This document shows positions 44,673 to 52,514 of a stretch of DNA of 64,000 bases, in pieces (positions within the stretch are counted from its first letter, which is position 1; every line of letters begins with the position of its first letter). Both the position numbers and the translations under genes were made by a program. The notes under the pieces are model-generated. The model searched no databases, was not told the DNA's origin, and was given only the letters and a program-made list of their open reading frames with translations. The DNA comes from Thermocoleostomius sinensis A174 (GTDB taxonomy: Bacteria; Cyanobacteriota; Cyanobacteriia; Elainellales; Elainellaceae), in the NCBI RefSeq assembly GCF_026802175.1, contig NZ_CP113797.1:4441026-4505025 (forward strand), in the 5' to 3' direction.

Positions 44673-45125
44673 CTAGTCAATAAAGCCCATCAACGTTTCG
44701 CTATCGTCAATTTCGTTTGAAGCGATTGGACGACCACCCGGAAGCAAGCTTGCTTGCAGCAGCGTTGGATCACTCACCACAATCGGACGACCAGCAAAGT
44801 CGCTGCGGACAGTAATTTCACTGGCAAAAATCGGACGATTGCCAGCATAGCTGACAACTTCTAAGGGGCTGGCCAGAATCGGGCGATTATTCAAAATTGT
44901 GCCAAAAACCTCTAAATTACTAGAAGCAATAGGACGCAACCCAGCTACTGCATAGCTGCTGACCTCAATACTGGCTTTTGCTTGATTAGCATTTGCCAGA
45001 GACAATCCCGATTCGGTAGACTTCTTGCTGCCATTATCAGACTTACCGTTTTCGGACTTCGGGGATTGAGTCGAAGCCACCTTGGTCGCTTCACCATTAT
45101 TCGACACTTTCTCTTGATCAGCCAT
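44673..45125 (-). CDS. RPI-repeat protein of unknown function
   Basis: The 150-residue protein has a disordered Ser/Asn/Lys-rich N-terminal half and five copies of a motif centred on RPI: GLRPIASSNLEV, NNRPILASPLEV, GNRPIFASEITV, AGRPIVVSDPTL and GGRPIASNEIDD. They are spaced 18-25 residues apart. There is no signal peptide or membrane segment. AGGAGG lies 5 bases before the ATG at 45125, so it is likely well translated. Similar RPI-repeat proteins occur as hypotheticals in filamentous cyanobacteria. I do not know a function. Confidence 0.82.
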   Translation of the reverse strand: MADQEKVSNNGEATKVASTQSPKSENGKSDNGSKKSTESGLSLANANQAKASIEVSSYAVAGLRPIASSNLEVFGTILNNRPILASPLEVVSYAGNRPIFASEITVRSDFAGRPIVVSDPTLLQASLLPGGRPIASNEIDDSETLMGFID

Positions 45126-45774
45126 CACGTCCTCCTACTTACATCGCATCCGTAACCACTGCATCCATCATCCAATCTGTAGACCTACAGGAAGCTTACG
45201 ACCTCACAACTGAACCGCCTAAATCTTGGGAAACAGCGATCACTGCAACAAGTATGGTATCTATTGAAGCTACCACCCTAGACTACATCAATCACCTACA
45301 TCAATTCCCCAGAATCGTAAACGACTATAACGCCCTCTATAAAATTTGGTTATTGAGTAATGAGGAATCTTAGAAAGAACAAACTATGGGTAACATTATA
45401 GGCGCTAAATGGTCTAGCTCAACCCAGAATAAATGCGAGAAATGATAGGGATCTTTTAAGGGTTCGATTAGATATATTTCATTTCGGTTGATTGAAAAAA
45501 TCTATTGCAATAGATTGCAACATTTTGAAATCTTCTCAAACGTACAAGCTATTGAGAGTGTTTGGCTCGACCGTTAGTTCCATAGGCGGTGAGCGATAGC
45601 AACTGGCAAGAGACGTGGCGATGGCTCTATCTCCTGCGGCGGCATGGCTAAACTTGCTCCATCAGAGTCATAGGAGAGCGTCCTAGGGAGATAGTCCTAG
45701 CACCTTTGAAGATCAAGTGCAGAGCGAGCGGCAGCAACCCTGGGTAAACTTGAGGCGGTCTCTAGGCAGATGAT
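45126..45774. other. Non-coding stretch downstream of the psb32-like gene
   Basis: The left part (about 45340-45550) is AT-rich. The right part (about 45570-45770) is noticeably richer in G+C and contains short self-complementary segments such as TAGGA/TCCTA and CTAGG/CCTAG near 45670-45700. No coding frame or known RNA was recognised. A structured RNA is possible but not shown. Confidence 0.4.
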
Positions 45775-46509
45775 TTAAGACTGGAAAGCTTGATACAAAA
45801 AGTAGGTGGCCATCGGCACAATGGTTGCAATGGCAAGCAACACAACGACTACAATTGTGGCGCTTCTATCATTCGTTTCCTCGGCTTTGGCAAAGGTCCC
45901 CTCGGTTTGAATATCTACCTCAACCACGGGCGGGCCAGGATCGGGTTGTCCAGATAATACCGCCACCAATCGATCGCTCGCGTCTAGAAAAGCTTGGTTA
46001 TACTTATTGCCGTTACGTAGTGGTACCATCACCGTTTCTTGAGCGACACTTTCAGCCGTTTCTGGCGACAACCTGTCTTGCACTGCATTACCAATGTGAA
46101 TAGCGGCGCTGTTCGTTACATTATCTAGGACTAGCAAGACTTGGTTTGCTTGAGCATCAGGGGTAGAAAACCAGCGATCGAACAATTTGTCGGTGAAGCT
46201 TTGAACAGTCTCACCGTAATCTAAGCGGTGAATGGTGACAAGCCGCACTTCACGTCCCGTAGTTTGAGCGAGGTTGGCTAATTCTGCGTTAATTTCATTC
46301 TCGGTCAATCTGCTTAAGATATCGGCCTGATCAATCACCCAGGTTGAATCTCCTGCATTCAAGGCGGGCATGTTATAGATTCCAGTAGCGTTGGCTGAAG
46401 TAGTGCCCAGCAACCAGAGTTGTAAGGTTAGTATGAACCCGACAATGGGAATTAGTAGCGATCGAAAAGAAGTTTTCCGATTTAATATCTGGCTCAGGTG
46501 GTGTATCAT
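45775..46509 (-). CDS. psb32: TPM-domain protein, probable Psb32
   Basis: The 244-residue protein has an N-terminal signal or membrane anchor (SLLIPIVGFILTLQLWLLG, cleavage near SANATG). A TPM domain follows (DADILSRLTENEINAEL-like segment, TGREVRLVTIHRLDYGETVQ, NQVLLVLDNVTNSAAIHIGN). A C-terminal membrane helix lies near residues 220-240. This matches cyanobacterial Psb32, a lumenal, membrane-anchored protein that protects photosystem II and speeds its repair. The ATG at 46509 gives the family-typical N-terminus; an upstream ATG at 46551 would add 14 residues. Confidence 0.85.
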   Translation of the reverse strand: MIHHLSQILNRKTSFRSLLIPIVGFILTLQLWLLGTTSANATGIYNMPALNAGDSTWVIDQADILSRLTENEINAELANLAQTTGREVRLVTIHRLDYGETVQSFTDKLFDRWFSTPDAQANQVLLVLDNVTNSAAIHIGNAVQDRLSPETAESVAQETVMVPLRNGNKYNQAFLDASDRLVAVLSGQPDPGPPVVEVDIQTEGTFAKAEETNDRSATIVVVVLLAIATIVPMATYFLYQAFQS

Positions 46510-46830
46510 CCTACGCAATCCAATACTTTTTTTCAAAATACTACAGGTCATGCTCCAAATCGAGTCGCCATCCGTAATTGCCGCCAGATTGCTGTTCTAT
46601 GTTGCCTTGTTCTATAAGTTTTATTGATGAATTAGATAAATACAGATGTCAAAGTCTCCGAACAGTAGGACGGCAAGGCAGTTTCGGTGAACTGATAGGG
46701 ATTCGATCAGGGGTTAGGGTTGCTCTGATCACTGCTCTCAATCAGGGAAACTTGACCAAAAACCTGCTCGTCTTGTTTCAAGACTTGTAACTGCTCCACC
46801 AAAGTCCGCTGAATTTCCTATCCTGAAACT
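46510..46830. other. Divergent promoter region, psb32-like and DUF3038 genes
   Basis: About 320 bases separate two divergent genes. I see no additional gene, strong hairpin or assignable promoter. Confidence 0.4.
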
Positions 46831-47421
46831 ATGCCTTCCACCATTAAGCCAGATCCACCAAAGCCTGCCTGGGAAGAGTTGACCCTTGCCAGTCAACTTG
46901 ATTCGACTCAGCTTGATAACATCAAAGCTCAGTTGGACTTGGTTCTTCTTGCCCTGGAAGCCTTGGCGAATGTTGGTTCCGATGCGATCCTTCAGGCAGC
47001 CGCAGCCCTCAATTTGACCAACATTGTGGCCGATCGAGTTTCGCTGTGGCGGCTGCGCCAATCGAGTCCGTTACGGCGGGGGCAAGGACGAAAACGCTTA
47101 GACGTGGAAGAAGCACGAGCGCTGGTGTTAATTATTTGTCACTTGGCTAGGCAGCATCAGGAGCTGATTCGTCGGGCGGTTGCTTTGCTGGAGCAATTAA
47201 CTGAGCAGAATCGAGAGCCGCATCAAGCAGCCCTCCTGGGAGATTTCCTCGACACCTTCAGCAATACCTATCAGGAGCGCATGGAAGATGGCGAAAGCGT
47301 ATCTCCAGAGCAATTGACCCACTTAGCCCTAAAACTGCTGATTGATTTACTGTTTTATAGCGCTTCTAACGGATCTCGTCGTTTGTGGTTAGCGCTGCTC
47401 GATCGATCCATGCGAAGTTAG
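46831..47421 (+). CDS. DUF3038 protein
   Basis: The 196-residue helical protein matches DUF3038: LDNIKAQLDLVLLALEALAN, then DAILQAAAALNLTNIVADRV, VSLWRLRQSSPLRRG and EEARALVLIICHLARQHQEL. It has no signal or membrane segment. DUF3038 is found next to DUF4335 in cyanobacteria, as here, 292 bases upstream on the same strand. The joint function is unknown. Confidence 0.88.
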   Translation: MPSTIKPDPPKPAWEELTLASQLDSTQLDNIKAQLDLVLLALEALANVGSDAILQAAAALNLTNIVADRVSLWRLRQSSPLRRGQGRKRLDVEEARALVLIICHLARQHQELIRRAVALLEQLTEQNREPHQAALLGDFLDTFSNTYQERMEDGESVSPEQLTHLALKLLIDLLFYSASNGSRRLWLALLDRSMRS

Positions 47422-47713
47422 TTTGGAGTTAGGAATTAGAAATTAGGGATTCGCGGTAGATCTGTTTCGATCTCGTCCGTCCCATCCGGTCCAAGAATTC
47501 GCGATGATTTGTTTTTAAGGTAAATCTCGTTCTGTAAAAGTATTCAAAAAAAGCTGGTTTCTAGCCTGGTTCCTTGTGATGGTTGATTGTCTTACGCCTC
47601 TGTCTTCTTTAACATCGAATGGCGACCTTCCAAGCTCTATTGCTGAATCCTCGTTCCTATCTTCCATGCTCGCTTAGATTCCCCCTTGATCCTTAACCTG
47701 GTTACTTTTGCTC

Positions 47714-49162
47714 ATGGCTACATCCGTTCTACGTCGATATACGCCTCCAACCTGTACGCTGGAAATTGCTGCGACGGGTTCAGTATTGTCTCGTTGGACG
47801 GATCGCACGGTTCTTAAAAACCTGCGGTTCCAACTCAGTTTTGATGATCCAAAGCTGCCCCTCGATCAACAAACTATTGTTACAGGCAATCGACAGCAGT
47901 TAGAAGCGCTGTGCGAAGCAGTAGAAACCTACGTTCAGTCGTTGTTGAATCAAGCGTCTAGCCCATTTAACATACTGTTAGCGCAAGCTTCGCGACAGGA
48001 AAGCAGCACGATGGCTGCGACTGAATTCGAGACAGCAAAATTGCCTTCGCCACCCACCAGCGCGGCAACAGCGGGAATTTACCTCAAACCTAAAGGCAGG
48101 CTTACCCATGATTTGTGCTTGGGTTCTCTGGCTCGACACGAAGGACAGGGGATGGTTCGTTTATCGACCCTCCAGCTATTTGACCTAGCGAATGCCCTCG
48201 ACGAGTACCGCACCGAGTCCTTAACGTTACCGTCTCTGGGGCGTCCAGCATGGTTGCGATCGCCCGCAGGTTGGGCAAGAGTAGCCGCCGTGGTGGTACT
48301 AGCGCTTGGAGCAACCGGAGCCGTCACTAAGTTTGTTCTAGATATAGCGGCTCCAGGATCTCAAGTGGTTGCTGAGAGTGGTGATCGTGAGGTCGATATT
48401 AGCACTGCCCAGCGATCGGCCCCTGATTCGACTCTCAGGACGCTTCCTTCCCCCGGCATTGCCTCGTCTGATCTAAAACTTGATCCGTTGTTTCCTCCCA
48501 AACCACCTGTGGGTGCCATTCAACCGGAACCCGTGCCATCGGAAGCAACCGTTGGTTTACCTCCGACGGGTGTAACTACTGCCCCTCCTCCTGCTAGTGG
48601 AGTAGAGTCCTCTCCACCCACCGTAGAAGTTCCAGTAGCTGCCTCTTCAGATCCTAGTCAGGTAGTGGTTGTGCCTTCACCAACGGGTGATCTGTCTAGC
48701 GATTCACCCACCTCTCCGTTTGTAGATATTCCCCCCGAAGCTCTATCTTCGGCAGCCGTGTCACCGATCGCCACAGGCGAGGCCCGTTCAGTCGAACCAA
48801 CTACCATCACGGATGTAACTCAAACTGGAACGAGTGCCAATCCGCAAATTGCGACAAACCGCAGTACGGCCTTCGATAGCGTCCCTCAAATTGCAGAAGT
48901 GAGAGAGTACTTTTCGCGCACTTGGGAACCTCCCACTGAGCTAACGCAGACACTGGAATATCGACTGGTGTTGAATACAGATGGCACCATTCAACGCATT
49001 ATTCCGTTGGGAGAGGCCTCTGAGCGGTTTGTCGATCGCACTAGTATGCCCCTGATGGGCGATCCGTTCGTAACGCCCTTACAGGACATTCCACAACTGC
49101 AAGTCCGGTTGGTGCTGAGTCCAGATGGCCGGGTTCAGGCATTTCCCGATGGTCAACTATAG
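47714..49162 (+). CDS. DUF4335 membrane protein
   Basis: The 482-residue protein matches DUF4335 at its N-terminus: VLRRYTPPTCTLEIAATGSV, LKNLRFQLSFDDPKLP, and GRLTHDLCLGSLA. One membrane segment lies near 194-215 (RVAAVVVLALGATGAVTKF). A long Pro/Ser/Thr/Val-rich linker (about 225-385) leads to a conserved terminal domain, VREYFSRTWEPPTELTQTLE and LQVRLVLSPDGRVQAF. The linker suggests reach across a cell-envelope compartment. The ATG at 47714 is used rather than the TTG at 47708. It pairs with the DUF3038 gene just upstream. Confidence 0.87.
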   Translation: MATSVLRRYTPPTCTLEIAATGSVLSRWTDRTVLKNLRFQLSFDDPKLPLDQQTIVTGNRQQLEALCEAVETYVQSLLNQASSPFNILLAQASRQESSTMAATEFETAKLPSPPTSAATAGIYLKPKGRLTHDLCLGSLARHEGQGMVRLSTLQLFDLANALDEYRTESLTLPSLGRPAWLRSPAGWARVAAVVVLALGATGAVTKFVLDIAAPGSQVVAESGDREVDISTAQRSAPDSTLRTLPSPGIASSDLKLDPLFPPKPPVGAIQPEPVPSEATVGLPPTGVTTAPPPASGVESSPPTVEVPVAASSDPSQVVVVPSPTGDLSSDSPTSPFVDIPPEALSSAAVSPIATGEARSVEPTTITDVTQTGTSANPQIATNRSTAFDSVPQIAEVREYFSRTWEPPTELTQTLEYRLVLNTDGTIQRIIPLGEASERFVDRTSMPLMGDPFVTPLQDIPQLQVRLVLSPDGRVQAFPDGQL

Positions 49163-49315
49163 CGATCACGGACAATCACGCCTGGTTAGCTAGCCGTGAT
49201 GCGATCGGGCAAGATTGAGTAAAGTCACATCCTGTTTTTTCAATTAAGGAAGATGTACTTACGAGAATAAGTGTGAGATTCTAAGACGGGTGCTCTGAAC
49301 TCATAATTAAATTCT

Positions 49316-51304
49316 ATGAGAAGTTTATTTCTGGAACCCTCGGAAAAGCTTGCCTCTCCTCAAGCAGTCAATGGAAGCTATGACGATATTTTAGTTGTTG
49401 GTCAGCCACTGCTAATCTCTTTAGCTGATTTGGCTCCCAAAAAGGAGGCAAGGGTTCGTCTGAAGGTATGGGGAGAAATCGAGGTTTATTCAGAAGCAAA
49501 TCACCTGATTGACCCGCAAAGCTTGATTTCTGTTCAGGAATTCCCCAGAATTAAGCTTCTAGCTAGAACTTTTAGCGATCGGCCAAACGATCGTTGTTTG
49601 GAAATCACGTTTCAAGATCATGCGAATCATCCCTTGTGCCAAGTTCAACTGAAACTAACTTGCCTTCGGCTTTGTTTAGATGTAGATGCCGATCGCGATG
49701 GAATCGTTGATGACAATCATCCTGGCAAAGGAGAGTGGCACTGGGGCGCGAATGGACACGGCGCGATCTTGATGGTCACGACCGATCGTGATCATGTTCA
49801 TTCTGACAGCCAGTATGACGGACGCATGAACGGGCTTTTGGACCTTAAAGATGCTAGTTTTATGATTATTCGGAGGGTTGGTTTCAAACACCTACCTTCT
49901 GACTACGAAATTTACTTATCTGTTAGTCACGAAACCGCTAAACGAATTTGTATTTATAGCGAGTTAGAAAGAGCAGGCTATGAGCTAATCGGGCCAAGGC
50001 GAGCAAGAGCAAAAATTAGAGAAACCGATCGAGATATTCTCCTAGCCGTGAAGGGATTAAGTTATCCGGATGTGGATTTCAACGGGTTAGTTGAAATCTC
50101 GTTAGATCTGGTAAAAAGTGGAGAAACCATTCATAGCGATCGCGTCGTGTTTCGAGTCGCTCCATGGATGATGACTCCAAACACCTTGTCTCCTATTACT
50201 GTATTTGTGTCTCGACTATCGAAGGGAAAGAACGAAGCATTCATTGAGGATTTAAGAAAAGTCGTCAGCAAAGCAGATGCACAACTTGATCCAGTGCCCT
50301 ATGAGTATCACCACGATGATCCTTGGATGCGAGACGAAATTGAAATTGGATACACTCAAGCCCCAGGAAAGTATATTCACGTTGTTCTAGATTCGCCCCG
50401 CGATCGTGGATTAGATCACCTCACGAAACGGCAACTGATCGGCAGTGATTTTGGGTATGTAATTCGCAAAAGTCGTCATTCGGCTACGAAATTAGATTCC
50501 TTCGGCAATTTAGAAGTTTCTCCACCAGTGACAGTCAAAGGCATTCATTATCCGTTTGGTCGCCTAATCTTTGGTGGAACCCGTCCAGAAATTATCGCAA
50601 ATCCGCGTCGCAAGTTGAAAGTCTTGCGAGATTTCTTCTTTGCTCAAAAAATTCAGGCTCCTATTGAAATCTTCTCTGATTGGCTCAGTGTAGGTCACAT
50701 TGATGAATTTATGAGCTTTGTCCCTGCACCAAATCCTCACGGATTTAAACTCGTTCTTACTAGTCCTGCCAAGTGTTATGACTTGCTGAGAAGGTTGCGC
50801 CACGAAGGTCACGATCGGGCAATCTTGCGGCAGGGAAAGCAGCTTTACAACCAACCTGCCGACATCAGTGTAGCAGAGGTGCTTGACAATGAAGATTTAG
50901 CTCATCATAATCAGCGCTGTCAAGAGCATATCGATTGGAACCGTGAGGTATTGAAACAGGAATTAGGGTTGGACGAAGAAGATATCATCGATTTGCCCAG
51001 CTTGTTTCAACGGGATGAAAACGGACGAGCAGAAACCTTCTTCCCGAACATGGTTAATATGCTCGTTCTCAAGCAACATCTTGCGATTCCCAAGCCCTTT
51101 GGACCTGAAGTAAATGGTCAATGCCAATTTGAAGCGTATGTTAGAGGGGTTTTAGAACCTTTGGGCTTATTCTGTCACTTTATCGATGATTGGGAACCCT
51201 ATTTTCGAGGTGGTGGAGAAATTCATTGTGGAACGAACACTGGCCGACAACCCTTCCCTCAAAAATGGTGGGAGATCGAACCAACATTTTTGGAGTGTTC
51301 CTAA
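49316..51304 (+). CDS. Protein-arginine deiminase (vertebrate PADI type)
   Basis: PAD converts peptidyl-arginine to citrulline in a calcium-dependent reaction. The 662-residue protein matches the family through its middle and catalytic domains. The calcium-binding LDVDADRDGIVDDNHPGKGE is at 121-140. The catalytic Asp is D340 in DDPWMRDEIEIGYTQAP. H461 and D463 lie in DWLSVGHIDEFMSFVP, and the nucleophile C638 in GGGEIHCGTN. SLDSFGNLEVSPPV-type, IIDLPSLF and FFPNMVNMLVL segments are also as in vertebrate PADs. Length equals the human enzymes. Cyanobacterial PADs have been reported and proposed as donors of the animal genes. No signal peptide is seen, so it is probably cytosolic. Targets are unknown. 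Confidence 0.95.
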   Translation: MRSLFLEPSEKLASPQAVNGSYDDILVVGQPLLISLADLAPKKEARVRLKVWGEIEVYSEANHLIDPQSLISVQEFPRIKLLARTFSDRPNDRCLEITFQDHANHPLCQVQLKLTCLRLCLDVDADRDGIVDDNHPGKGEWHWGANGHGAILMVTTDRDHVHSDSQYDGRMNGLLDLKDASFMIIRRVGFKHLPSDYEIYLSVSHETAKRICIYSELERAGYELIGPRRARAKIRETDRDILLAVKGLSYPDVDFNGLVEISLDLVKSGETIHSDRVVFRVAPWMMTPNTLSPITVFVSRLSKGKNEAFIEDLRKVVSKADAQLDPVPYEYHHDDPWMRDEIEIGYTQAPGKYIHVVLDSPRDRGLDHLTKRQLIGSDFGYVIRKSRHSATKLDSFGNLEVSPPVTVKGIHYPFGRLIFGGTRPEIIANPRRKLKVLRDFFFAQKIQAPIEIFSDWLSVGHIDEFMSFVPAPNPHGFKLVLTSPAKCYDLLRRLRHEGHDRAILRQGKQLYNQPADISVAEVLDNEDLAHHNQRCQEHIDWNREVLKQELGLDEEDIIDLPSLFQRDENGRAETFFPNMVNMLVLKQHLAIPKPFGPEVNGQCQFEAYVRGVLEPLGLFCHFIDDWEPYFRGGGEIHCGTNTGRQPFPQKWWEIEPTFLECS

Positions 51305-51342
51305 TTGTTCCTAACTAATTGTTCCTAACTAATTGTTCCTAA
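51301..51342. repeat. Three perfect 14-base tandem repeats between convergent genes
   Basis: CTAATTGTTCCTAA occurs three times head to tail at 51301-51314, 51315-51328 and 51329-51342. The first copy contains the deiminase stop codon and the last contains the stop codon of the convergent oxygenase gene. The repeats fill the whole gap between the two genes. Confidence 0.95.
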
Positions 51343-52301
51343 TAAGTTGCCTGCAAGCGGCTGAGCAAATACTCACCAGAGGTAATGGGGGCATAGCGGG
51401 GTGGGTTGTCTGCGCTTAGACAACTTGGAAAGCAAACAATTTCCGCCTCGGCATCCGGTTGGCAAAAGAAAGCAATCGAATAGCGATCGCGTCTTGCTGC
51501 CTCACCTTGGGGCAAAGCTACCCGATGTTTGGTAGAGCAGAACACATCATTGCTCCAGCGCTGCATCAAATCTCCAGTATTAACGAGAATGGCACCGGGT
51601 ATGGCTGGAGCCGGAACCCAGTCTCCACTGGCAGTTTGCACTTCTAAGCCGCCTACGTCATCTTGAAACAGCAATGTCAATGAACCGTAATCGGAATGAG
51701 CACCCGCTCGAATCTGTCCAGGCTTGGGCACAGCCGCAAGCGGAGGATAATGCAACAGCCGCAAGGTAAAGTCCTGAGTGTGATGCTTCTCGACAATGTA
51801 GAACTCTGGCATGTTAAGGGCGATCGCAAAAGCTTGAAAGAGGCGATTGACTACCACTGCGCACTCGTCAAAAAAATGGCAAATTGTGTTTTTAAACAAA
51901 GGAAGATCCGCTGGCCAACGGTTAACCACCAGTGGCGGATTGACAGATTCCACTTCGGCTTCAGCCCGTTCCTTGCCCACGTTAAAGGCTTCTTTCAAGT
52001 CCCCCGGTTTTGTTTGGTCGAGGTGTTCGCGCTCCATGCCCACATAGCCGCGATTGCTAACTTCATTCGACCAGGCAATTTTCTGCTTAGTAGCAACGGG
52101 TAAGGCAAAAAACGCCCGCGATTGCTCAAAGGTCCGATCGATCACTCCCGGGTCAATGCCATGATGGGTCAAATAAAGAAACCCCACCTGATGACAAGCC
52201 TGATAAATTTCCTGGGCAACTTGGCGTTTGCTTGCCGCATCCCCTTGAACAAACGGGGCAACGTTGATAATGGGCAGCTCGATCGATTCATTCCCTAGCA
52301 T
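51339..52301 (-). CDS. 2-oxoglutarate/Fe(II) oxygenase, isopenicillin N synthase-like
   Basis: The 320-residue protein has the DIOX_N domain (LPIINVAPFVQG, CHQVGFLYLTHHGID) and the catalytic jelly-roll. The iron ligands are HSDYGSLTLL and STKHRVALP (HxD...H), and the 2-oxoglutarate-binding Arg-Ser is in RYSIAFFCQPD. GDLMQRWSNDVF and NRGYVGMERE are family-typical. These enzymes hydroxylate or desaturate small molecules; the nearest described groups act on hormones, nucleobases or antibiotics. The substrate is unknown. The gene is convergent with the deiminase gene and separated only by the 14-base repeats. Confidence 0.92.
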   Translation of the reverse strand: MLGNESIELPIINVAPFVQGDAASKRQVAQEIYQACHQVGFLYLTHHGIDPGVIDRTFEQSRAFFALPVATKQKIAWSNEVSNRGYVGMEREHLDQTKPGDLKEAFNVGKERAEAEVESVNPPLVVNRWPADLPLFKNTICHFFDECAVVVNRLFQAFAIALNMPEFYIVEKHHTQDFTLRLLHYPPLAAVPKPGQIRAGAHSDYGSLTLLFQDDVGGLEVQTASGDWVPAPAIPGAILVNTGDLMQRWSNDVFCSTKHRVALPQGEAARRDRYSIAFFCQPDAEAEIVCFPSCLSADNPPRYAPITSGEYLLSRLQATY

Positions 52302-52457
52302 GGCAACCCTCCGTCGTTTTCTGAGTAGGAGAATCTTTATTTATTGAGCACTATCCGCCGAATCAGTAGATTGTCTCAAGCGATTAACCGCGTGGGGTAC
52401 TGCTGGCGTCAGCGTCACCGCTTGCCTCGATAGACAACTCTCCGTACTGCTTACCAA

Positions 52458-52482
52458 AAAGAGCGGGATTCTCCCGCTCTTT
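52458..52482 (-). terminator. Terminator after the RNase J gene
   Basis: A perfect 11-base stem AAAGAGCGGGA/TCCCGCTCTTT with a 3-base loop lies 33 bases beyond the RNase J stop. On either strand the A/T-rich stem ends can give a T-run, so it may work in both directions. Confidence 0.85.
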
Positions 52483-52514
52483 GATTCATCAAAATAGGTT
52501 ACTCTAGGAAGCCG

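Noticed and set aside
45570-45770. RNase P RNA, SRP RNA or tmRNA
   Set aside because: Compared from memory with the conserved segments of these RNAs and none is present.
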